In this document: positions 58,201 through 64,000 of the stretch, piece by piece
How the letters are laid out: every line of letters begins with the position of its first letter
How positions within the stretch are numbered: the first letter of the stretch is position 1
Source: Flavobacterium sp.
GTDB lineage: Bacteria > Bacteroidota > Bacteroidia > Flavobacteriales > Flavobacteriaceae
Reading direction: 5' to 3'
NCBI RefSeq assembly: GCF_028689845.1
Contig: NZ_JAQVCH010000001.1
Coordinates: 62,001 to 126,000, forward strand
DNA length: 64,000 nucleotides
Made by a program: the position numbers and the translations under genes
Notes under the pieces: generated by a model
The model's database searches: none
Told to the model about the DNA's origin: nothing
The model's input: only the letters and a program-made list of their open reading frames with translations

Positions 58201-58628
58201 CAATAGCCCATTTTTTCTGTCAAATCGTTCCACACATCGGTGTACCGCATGACTGTTTTTTTACAGGCTTCGTTATATTCTTCCACCGAAATTTTGGTGC
58301 CAATATCTTCTTTGGTAATGCCCAATTCTTTTTCGGTGCCGAGTTCTACGGGCAAACCGTGCGTATCCCAACCTGCTTTTCGTTTTACTTGAAAGCCTTT
58401 TTGGGTTTTATACCGACAAAAAATATCTTTAATAGCACGAGCCATCACGTGGTGAATTCCAGGTAATCCGTTGGCCGAAGGAGGCCCTTCAAAAAACACA
58501 TACGGTTTATTCCCTTCACGAGAAGTGATACTTTGTTCAAAAATCTGGTTTTCTTTCCAATACTTTAATACTTCGTCCGCCACTACGGGAAGATCAAGTC
58601 CTTTGTATTCTGTGAATTTCTTATTCAT
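55227..58628 (-). CDS. ileS: Isoleucine--tRNA ligase
   Basis: Charges tRNA-Ile. The 1133-residue product is the longer, eukaryote-like IleS type. The class I HIGH signature appears as PGIHHVMA (residues 56-63), the KMSKS loop as KMSKRLGN near residue 684; the CP1 editing domain (with TTPWTLPSNTA) lies between, and a tRNA-anticodon domain plus C-terminal extension follow. Enzymes of this type can be less sensitive to mupirocin (family knowledge). It is preceded by a heptamer repeat array covering the place of its -33 box and followed by the DksA-like gene. Confidence 0.95.
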   Translation of the reverse strand: MNKKFTEYKGLDLPVVADEVLKYWKENQIFEQSITSREGNKPYVFFEGPPSANGLPGIHHVMARAIKDIFCRYKTQKGFQVKRKAGWDTHGLPVELGTEKELGITKEDIGTKISVEEYNEACKKTVMRYTDVWNDLTEKMGYWVDMSDPYVTYKSKYMETVWWLLKQIYNKDLLYKGYTIQPYSPKAGTGLSSHEVNQPGSYRDVTDTTVVAQFKAINETLPDFLSGFGEVHILAWTTTPWTLPSNTALTVGPKIDYVLVETFNQYTFRPTKVILAKNLVGKQFSKGFFESNEPHDFENFNEGDKKIPYQIISEFKGADLVGIRYEQLMPLALPNDNPENAFRIISGDFVTTEDGTGIVHTAPTFGADDAKVAKEAKPEVPPMLVLDEKGNLVPLVNLQGKFIKGLGDYAGKYVKNEYYNDGEAPEKSVDVEIAIQLKEENKAFKVEKYVHSYPHCWRTDKPILYYPLDSWFIKVTEVKERMFDLNETINWKPKATGEGRFGNWLKNANDWNLSRSRYWGIPLPIWRNEEGTEEIVIGSVEELYLEIEKSIAVGFQKENPFKGFEIGNMAEENYDLVDLHKNVVDEIILVSASGKPMKRETDLIDVWFDSGAMPYAQWHYPFENKEKIEENKDFPADFIAEGVDQTRGWFYTLHAIATLVFDQIAYKNVVSNGLVLDKNGQKMSKRLGNAVDPFKTLAQYGPDATRWYMIANANPWDNLKFDIEGVAEVRRKFFGTLYNTYSFFALYANIDGFTYQEEEVPLTERPEIDRWILSELQTLVQLVDESYADYEPTKAARAISDFVQENLSNWYVRLCRRRFWKGEYGTDKIAAYQTLYTCLVTVSKLAAPIAPFFMDRLYRDLTQTTKTENFDSVHLADFPKYVEKYVDKSLESRMMKAQTVSSLVLSLRKKEMIKVRQPLQKVMIPILDENQRHEIEAVSDLIKAEVNVKEVVLLDDASGVLVKQIKPNFKTLGPRFGKDMGLIAKEIQSFSQEQINTFDREGSLTLVLSGKSITLSQDDVEISSQDIPGWLVANANGITVALDITISEELRMEGVARELVNRIQNIRKDSGFEVTDKIEVRLEKNKQLEKAISTNLEYVQAETLTKILVFVERIENGTEIEFDDIKTKIIISK

Positions 58629-58670
58629 TTAATCAGTTTCTAAATCGAAATGCGAAAGTAATAAATTTAA

Positions 58671-58698
58671 GTCGAAAGTCGAAAGTCGAAAGTCGAAA
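58671..58698. repeat. Heptamer array GTCGAAA x4 upstream of ileS
   Basis: Four identical 7-bp units. Read on the minus strand it is a TTTCGAC / TTCGACT repeat, the same family as at 43932-43994. It lies 11 bp beyond TACTTTCG (58653-58660), an imperfect -7 box for ileS. Confidence 0.85.
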
Positions 58699-58726
58699 GT
58701 TGTGAACTAGTCAGATTTAGGTTTTT

Positions 58727-59440
58727 TTAAGAAAAAACAGCTGCGAGCACATCCAACGACTTTGGTTTTTTAAACCCATCTAAATGTATCGCATAATAAT
58801 CTAATACGATTTTCAAGAGTAGTTGTCTTTCTGCAGCTACAAACAATTTAGCTTCGCTATCGAAACGCAAATTAATTAATTTTTTAAATAAAAGCGTTTC
58901 GTGTTCACTCAGACAACTTACGCCGTGATAAGGTGTAAAAATGCCTTCTGTCAGTTCAAAAAAAGCTGCGTTTTGATTTGAAATAGCTGGATAAAATCCA
59001 AAAAAACGGGTCATTCCCAATAAAAGAATTAAATGAAAATTGGCAGCTTCATCATGTTCGTCAAGCCAAAATAAAGCTGCTTCTAAATAGTTGAAAAAAT
59101 CCTCATTTTTTTCCTCCTCTTGAATACAATGGTGTAAAACTTCCGATAAGAATAATACAATTGCACTTTTAACAATATTTTGATGAATCGTTTTAAAGGG
59201 ATAGCCCATTCGAACTTCTTTAAAATATTCTAAAGTTCCTTTATTCTTGTGCTTCGCTTCAATTTCTAAAATAGTCAGCGGCTGAAAATAAGCTATTTTT
59301 TGAAGGTTTTTTTTGCTTGCAAACGCATTAGCCACAAAATAGGTCTTCATTCCATCAGAGAGGGTTAAACACTTTACAATCAAGGATTTTTCTTGGTATT
59401 TTAACGCTGAGATGACAATGGCTTTGGTTTTGACTTGCAT
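58727..59440 (-). CDS. recO: DNA repair protein RecO
   Basis: RecFOR-pathway protein that anneals ssDNA and loads RecA. From ATG 59440 the product is 237 residues, with the OB-fold N-terminus MQVKTKAIVISALKYQEKSLIVK and a helical C-terminal part with GMTRFFGFYP. The zinc-binding cysteines of some RecO proteins are absent. An upstream TTG at 59455 would add five residues; the ATG is preferred. It lies between the OmpA-like terminator and ileS. Confidence 0.92.
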   Translation of the reverse strand: MQVKTKAIVISALKYQEKSLIVKCLTLSDGMKTYFVANAFASKKNLQKIAYFQPLTILEIEAKHKNKGTLEYFKEVRMGYPFKTIHQNIVKSAIVLFLSEVLHHCIQEEEKNEDFFNYLEAALFWLDEHDEAANFHLILLLGMTRFFGFYPAISNQNAAFFELTEGIFTPYHGVSCLSEHETLLFKKLINLRFDSEAKLFVAAERQLLLKIVLDYYAIHLDGFKKPKSLDVLAAVFS

Positions 59441-59475
59441 GGGATAAAATTCCAAAAAAATAGTGAGAATACCAA

Positions 59476-59512
59476 TAAAAAACGGACGCTCAAATGAGGG
59501 TCCGTTTTTTTT
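59476..59512 (-). terminator. Intrinsic terminator of the T9SS type B locus
   Basis: AAAACGGAC and GTCCGTTTT, with an inner CTC/GAG stem, 4-nt loop; A and T runs on either side. It closes the transcript of the PorE-like gene. Confidence 0.85.
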
Positions 59513-59539
59513 AATTTTATAAAAAATTAATCTGTGTAA

Positions 59540-61420
59540 TTATTTTTTCACGATTAAGAATTCACTTCTTCTGTTTTCAGCGTGTTGTTCTTCTGTACAG
59601 TTTTCTTTACAATCCACTTTTGGTTGAGTTTCACCCATTCCTTTTCCAGAAATACGCTCTTTTGAAATTCCTTTAGAAATGATGTATTGAATGGTTGATT
59701 TTGCTCTTCTATCTGATAAATTTAAGTTATAGATATCTGAACCGCGGTTATCTGTATGTGAATTTGCCATAATAACCATATCTTGATTATGTTGCATTAC
59801 TTGCACTAACTTATCCAACTCGAACGCTCCTTCTTGCGTAATATTGCTTTTGTTGAATTCGAAGAAAATTGGTTTTAAAACTACTTCTGTTTCGGTTACA
59901 ATCACATCGATTGGGTTCAATGGAGCATCCACTTTCTTTTCTGGTCCTTTACTTGCGGCTACAGGGAAAGTATTGCTTTCATAACCATCTTTTGAAGCTT
60001 GTACGGTGTAGTTTTTATCACATTCAACATAATACGTCACTTCTCCTTTAGAGTTTGACATTTCTGTAGAAATTACGTTTTTCTTATCATCAACAATTGA
60101 CACTTTAGCATTCGCTAAAATAGCTCCTGTTTTGGCATCCGTTACGATAGTCATTACTTCAACGCCACAAATTGGTGTCGCTAAGTAAATATTATCAACA
60201 CCTGCTCTATTACTAGAGATAAAGCCAATGTTTTTTTCTTTGTTGAAAGAAAAGGCGAAATCATCTTTTTCACTATTCACAGGTTTACCCATGTTTACCG
60301 ATTCCCCTTTGCTCATGTCGTACATGAATAAATCATAGCCGCCAAAACCTTGTCTTCCGCTTGACGCAAAATAGAATATTTTATTGTCTTCAGAAACCGA
60401 TGGAAAACTTTCATCCCCTTCTGTATTGATTTTAGCACCCATGTTTTCTGGTGTTCCAAAAGTTCCATCTTGGTTTACAGCCACTTTCCACACATCGATT
60501 CCACCAATTGAACCTGGCATATTAGAAGAAAAATACAATGTTTTTCCATCTTTACTCAAGAACGGATTACCGGTAGAATATTCGTTGTTACAAAAAGGAA
60601 GAACGGTGATGTTACTCCATTTTCCGTTAACGTTTGAAGCTTTAAAAAGATTGACTTGACTAATTTTTAATTTAGTATTGTTAATCTTGTCTTTTTCAAA
60701 ACTTTTCTCTAAAAAACTTTCACTTGCAAAATACATGGTATTACCATCTGCACTTAACGTTACAGGGCCGTCATGCCATTTAGAATTAACTTCTGTCACG
60801 GGTTCTGCATTAATAATCGTTCCGTCAAGATTGTAATTCGCTTTATAGATGTCTAAATAAGGCTCTTCGGTCCATCCATAGGTTTTACGAGCACCATTTC
60901 TAGCACTAGCAAAATATAATGAATTTTGGTTTAAAAAAGCACCGAAATCTGATTTATCACTATTTAATTCCAATGCTTTCACTTCATATTGTTTTTGTTT
61001 ATCTAACAATTTTGGTAAGTAGTTTGGATTTGCGTTAAAATCTTTTGCTCTTTGGTCATTTGGTGCTTTTGCCGCAAACTGTTTCATTTGTTTGTTGGCA
61101 TCTTCATATTTTCCTTGTGCTTTAAGCATTTGAGCATAGCGAAAATATGTTTCTGCCTCTTGAGGTGTTTCCACTGCTTTGGCATACCATTTACTTGCTT
61201 CGGCGGCATTAAACATATTAAAATAACTTTCGGCTAACTGCTTGTGAACATAGCCATCCGCTTTACCGTTTTCTGCTATTTTAAGGTATTCTGCAGCGGC
61301 ATCAAAATAGTCAAATTGCTTAAAAAGCTTATCTGCTTTTTTAGTGTCTTTGTTCTGTGCACTTAGAGGAGCAATGCTTAACATTACTAAACTAAGTATA
61401 AATATATAAACTTTTTTCAT
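59540..61420 (-). CDS. PorE-like OmpA-family protein (TPR, beta-propeller, CRD, OmpA_C)
   Basis: A 626-residue exported protein with signal peptide 1-21 (ending LSAQ), TPR-like helices (about 25-140; AEYLKIAENGK, AAEASKWYAKA), PD40-type propeller blades (about 160-415; TLYFSSNMPGSIGG, IFYFASSGRQGFGG, GFISSNRAG), a carboxypeptidase-regulatory-like domain (about 420-500), and an OmpA peptidoglycan-binding domain (about 515-626; NSHTDNRGS, SDRRAKS, NRRSEF). This order is that of PorE, a T9SS protein tying the machinery to the cell wall. It follows the SprF gene by 20 bp. Confidence 0.88.
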   Translation of the reverse strand: MKKVYIFILSLVMLSIAPLSAQNKDTKKADKLFKQFDYFDAAAEYLKIAENGKADGYVHKQLAESYFNMFNAAEASKWYAKAVETPQEAETYFRYAQMLKAQGKYEDANKQMKQFAAKAPNDQRAKDFNANPNYLPKLLDKQKQYEVKALELNSDKSDFGAFLNQNSLYFASARNGARKTYGWTEEPYLDIYKANYNLDGTIINAEPVTEVNSKWHDGPVTLSADGNTMYFASESFLEKSFEKDKINNTKLKISQVNLFKASNVNGKWSNITVLPFCNNEYSTGNPFLSKDGKTLYFSSNMPGSIGGIDVWKVAVNQDGTFGTPENMGAKINTEGDESFPSVSEDNKIFYFASSGRQGFGGYDLFMYDMSKGESVNMGKPVNSEKDDFAFSFNKEKNIGFISSNRAGVDNIYLATPICGVEVMTIVTDAKTGAILANAKVSIVDDKKNVISTEMSNSKGEVTYYVECDKNYTVQASKDGYESNTFPVAASKGPEKKVDAPLNPIDVIVTETEVVLKPIFFEFNKSNITQEGAFELDKLVQVMQHNQDMVIMANSHTDNRGSDIYNLNLSDRRAKSTIQYIISKGISKERISGKGMGETQPKVDCKENCTEEQHAENRRSEFLIVKK

Positions 61421-61440
61421 CGTTTGGATTGCTTATTAGG

Positions 61441-62358
61441 TTAGAAAAATCGTGATGAACGTGATACCTTTTTCGGGAAATTCAAATCAAACAACAAAAT
61501 TACCTCGTGCGAGGAAGGTGTTGTAACATTCAAATCAGAAACGATATGGTCATAGGCATAACCGATTCTCAAACTTGGAGAAATGGCATAATTGACCATG
61601 GCACCAAAGCTATCTTCTAAACGGTAAGTTGCTCCAATTTCAAATTTTTCATTGAACAAGAAGTTCGTAGAAACATCTAGTGAAGTTGGAACATTGAATG
61701 CCGATTTTAACATAAAGAACGGTTTAAACTTAACATTAGGAGATAGGTCAAAAACATATCCACCGGTTAAGAAATAGTGCGAGGTTTCGCTACCATATTC
61801 TCTACCATCGTAATCTAAGTGTTTTGCATTTATCATGTTTGGAACAGATAAGGCAACATAGTATTTATCTGTATAATAGAAAATACCCGTTCCAAAGTTA
61901 AAATAAGTATTGTTGATGTCATTTGCAAAAACACCATCTTCAGGGTCTGGTAACGTTGGTCTTACTTTATTAAAATTCACATCGTGAAAAGTTACACCTG
62001 TTTTTAATCCTAATGCTAAGCGGTGTTCCCCTCCTAGATTTAACGTATATGAAAAGTCTCCATATACATTTTTTTCAGTAACTGGTCCAATTTCATCTGA
62101 AATAATCGAAAGTCCAACGCCTACGTTTTTTCCAACTGGCGAACTTCCAGATAGTGTAAAAGTGGTAGGTGCATCTTCAAGTTCTACCCATTGTTTACGG
62201 TAGAGAAGGCCAAAGGACAAGTTCTCTTTACTTCCTGCATAAGCTGGATTAATCACGTTCATGTTATACATGTACTGTGTGTAATGAGGGTCTTGCTGAG
62301 CCGAAACATCTGCTAGGCTTACTAAAGTAATTAGTATCGCAAAAAATATTTTCTTCAT
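61441..62358 (-). CDS. PorP/SprF-family T9SS membrane protein
   Basis: A 305-residue outer-membrane beta-barrel. From ATG 62358 the signal peptide is 1-20 (ending VSAQ); QDPHYTQYMYNMNVINPAYAG is the family hallmark directly after it. SprF-type proteins are needed for secretion and attachment of partner type B proteins, and the partner here is the gene just upstream. A GTG 30 bp upstream would add ten residues and is rejected. Ends with Phe like other barrels. Confidence 0.92.
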   Translation of the reverse strand: MKKIFFAILITLVSLADVSAQQDPHYTQYMYNMNVINPAYAGSKENLSFGLLYRKQWVELEDAPTTFTLSGSSPVGKNVGVGLSIISDEIGPVTEKNVYGDFSYTLNLGGEHRLALGLKTGVTFHDVNFNKVRPTLPDPEDGVFANDINNTYFNFGTGIFYYTDKYYVALSVPNMINAKHLDYDGREYGSETSHYFLTGGYVFDLSPNVKFKPFFMLKSAFNVPTSLDVSTNFLFNEKFEIGATYRLEDSFGAMVNYAISPSLRIGYAYDHIVSDLNVTTPSSHEVILLFDLNFPKKVSRSSRFF

Positions 62359-62387
62359 TTTTATAGTTTTTGTAGGGTTAAAGTGCA

Positions 62388-62408
62388 CCGGTTGGACGAG
62401 CCAACCGG
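62388..62408 (-). other. GC-rich hairpin between the type B gene and sprF-like gene
   Basis: CCGGTTGG / CCAACCGG (62388-62395, 62401-62408), perfect 8-bp stem, 5-nt loop, in the 66-bp gap. No U run follows on the minus strand, so it may stabilise the upstream mRNA or reduce readthrough rather than end transcription. Confidence 0.6.
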
Positions 62409-62424
62409 CTTACTTATTTTCTAT

Positions 62425-64000
62425 TTAACGAACTCTATTAACATAAATCCATCCTGTAGTATTAGTACCTTCTGTAAAGTAAATTACAAAATAATAGGTT
62501 CCGTCAGGTAAATCATCGCCTTTATCGGTTTGACCATACCATTCGTTTTCATAATTATTTTTGCTATATACTTTTAGTCCGTATCTATTAAAGATCTCTA
62601 ATTTGCTAACGTTATAGTTTGCTAAATCAAAGTAATCATTACTACCATCGTTATTTGGAGAAATACCCTTTTGAATCGTACAATTTTTAATTGTTACTTG
62701 AAAATCTGATTGGGCTGAACATCCATTGTTGGTTGCATATATGTAGATTAACTGTGATGTTGTTACATCCGAACCTGGCTGTAATGGCGTACCCGTTCCG
62801 TTTGGACCCGTATAGTAAGCATTACCTGCATTTAATTCTGGTAAGGTATATTTTCCACATTCTTCTACATCACTTAAATCTTGAGCCATTACTTCTACAA
62901 TCGTCACGGTAAAACTTGTTTCATTGAAACAGTTTGGCGTGGTTCCACTTTGGGCATAAACATAAATCGTTTGTGATTCTGTTACACTGTACGGAAGATT
63001 TAATTGTTGACCTGTTGCTCCAGGACCAGTATAGTAACTGTTTCCTGAACTTAAAGGTTGTAATTCAAAACCTCCGTCTGATAAACAAGCTGTAGCATTT
63101 TGAACAACATCGGCTGTTGGTGTTGCAAAAACTTCAATAGTCATCGTAGTTCCTATAGCACATAGGCCAGCTGTTGGTGTAAATGTGTAGGTAGTAGGTC
63201 CGACTTGTTGCGTATTAATGGTAGAAGGATTCCAAACTCCTGTTATGTTTTCAATTGAGGACACAGGTAATTGAGGAGCTGTACTTCCTTGACATAATGA
63301 CGCAATTTGTGCAAACGTTGCCGTTTGTGGTGCTTGTATCGTTATTTCTAAGCTAGTTCCTAAAGCACATTGATTAGGGTCTGCAGTGAAAACATACGTT
63401 GTTGTGCCCACAATAGTAGTATCAACAGTTGATGGCAACCAAGAACCAGTTACGCCGTTAGTTGATTCTAATGGAAGCGTTGGTGATGCTCCATTTTGAC
63501 AAATCGGTGCAATGGCATCAAAAGTCGCTGTAACAGGAGTACTTATAGTGATTACTAACTCAGTAATAATAGCACATTCAATGGTTGCATCGGGAGTAAA
63601 GACATAAGTCGCATCTCCTAAGGTTGCAGTATCAATTATAGCTGGTTCCCATGTTCCAGGAACACTGTTATTTGAAGTTGGTAATGCATCAGGTGTTGCA
63701 TTTTGACAATAGGTTGTCGTAATGGCATCAAATGTAGCTGCTATAGTTGGTTTCACTTCAACGATTAAACCTGTTGCAATAGCACATTCAAAAGTACTAT
63801 CTGGCTCAAAAGTAAAGGTAAACTCTCCGGCTGTACTTGTATCGATTGTGCCATTCCATTGCCCGGTAATTCCTTCTAAAGAAGTAGTTGGCAATACCGG
63901 TGCTTCTGAACCTTGGCAAATTGAAATTGGATCAAATGTTGGAACAATTTCGGTTGAAACAGTGATGAGCAAGGTTAAACTTACCGCACACTGACCTGCA
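62425..64000 (-). CDS. T9SS type B (gliding-motility-associated C-terminal domain) surface protein, partial
   Basis: C-terminal part of a large secreted protein; the frame is open to base 64000, so the N-terminus lies outside. At least four repeats of about 70 residues (units such as TATFDAIAPICQ ... LPxxS ... W-x-P/N ... VGTTTYVFT ... CA) form Ig-like domains with paired Cys, followed by two units with YYTGPxxTG. The end is a type B sorting domain: KGISPNNDGSNDYFDL, EIFNRYGLKVYS and DLPDGTYYFVIYF. SprB-like adhesins of gliding bacteria have this plan. The SprF-like gene downstream is its likely secretion partner. Confidence 0.9.
   Translation of the reverse strand, partial: AGQCAVSLTLLITVSTEIVPTFDPISICQGSEAPVLPTTSLEGITGQWNGTIDTSTAGEFTFTFEPDSTFECAIATGLIVEVKPTIAATFDAITTTYCQNATPDALPTSNNSVPGTWEPAIIDTATLGDATYVFTPDATIECAIITELVITISTPVTATFDAIAPICQNGASPTLPLESTNGVTGSWLPSTVDTTIVGTTTYVFTADPNQCALGTSLEITIQAPQTATFAQIASLCQGSTAPQLPVSSIENITGVWNPSTINTQQVGPTTYTFTPTAGLCAIGTTMTIEVFATPTADVVQNATACLSDGGFELQPLSSGNSYYTGPGATGQQLNLPYSVTESQTIYVYAQSGTTPNCFNETSFTVTIVEVMAQDLSDVEECGKYTLPELNAGNAYYTGPNGTGTPLQPGSDVTTSQLIYIYATNNGCSAQSDFQVTIKNCTIQKGISPNNDGSNDYFDLANYNVSKLEIFNRYGLKVYSKNNYENEWYGQTDKGDDLPDGTYYFVIYFTEGTNTTGWIYVNRVR

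Noticed and set aside
62359..62388. Longer GTG start of the SprF-like gene
   Set aside because: The ATG at 62358 starts a proper signal peptide, while the extension lies next to the intergenic hairpin.

Overview
The window reads as a chromosomal segment from a member of the Bacteroidota, most likely a Flavobacterium or close relative (Flavobacteriaceae). Evidence: AT-rich DNA; promoters of the Bacteroidota form TTTG / about 19-20 nt / TAnnTTTG (clear examples before ompA, acpP, uvrC and the DUF3108 gene); type IX secretion (T9SS) sorting domains of both type A and type B; PorP/SprF and PorE-like proteins; a b-type single-anchor succinate dehydrogenase; and the order purN / acpP-fabF-rnc-IPExxxVDY-pyk. 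No phage, IS element, CRISPR array, rRNA or tRNA gene was seen.

Layout. 1-3600: sdhC-sdhA-sdhB operon on the minus strand, sdhB cut by the window start. 3.9-11.7 kb: a ChaN-like protein and a large Asp-box propeller protein, then pepP, an AIM24-like protein, an alpha/beta hydrolase and an MscS channel. 11.7-20.4 kb: an AddB-like nuclease and an AddA-like helicase-nuclease separated by ompA and kbl. 20.5-25 kb: Mn-type superoxide dismutase, a 930-residue surface fibre with 34 tandem 17-residue repeats and an S74 chaperone end, and an AraC-type regulator. 25.1-25.4 kb: two tandem small RNA genes behind purF. 25.5-38 kb: purF, a pfkB kinase, rnhA, purN, acpP, fabF, rnc, pyk, a BI-1 family protein, a PAS protein, dinB, a CYTH protein and an RlpA protein. 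38-43.4 kb: a probable five-gene operon (DUF3108, tryptophan dioxygenase, M23 peptidase, pgi, small membrane protein) between a good promoter and a terminator. 43.2-46.6 kb: a gene-poor island around one T9SS type A protein, with a heptamer array and flanking repeats. 46.6-49 kb: tyrosine breakdown genes hpd and hmgA. 49-59.4 kb: patatin-BamA-like protein, uvrC, a 5-formyl-THF cyclo-ligase, lspA, a DksA-like protein, ileS and recO. 59.5-64 kb: a T9SS type B locus (PorE-like OmpA protein, SprF/PorP, and the C-terminal part of a repetitive type B surface protein that runs off the window).

Most genes are housekeeping. The least ordinary material is non-coding: a duplicated small RNA whose two copies keep a GNRA-looped terminator hairpin, a 5' hairpin and identical promoter spacing; a family of short tandem repeats (heptamers TTCGACC / TTCGACT / TTCAACC and octamer AGTTTAAA) placed over promoters, in an island and inside a signal-peptide coding region; and a further RNA-like element downstream of hpd.
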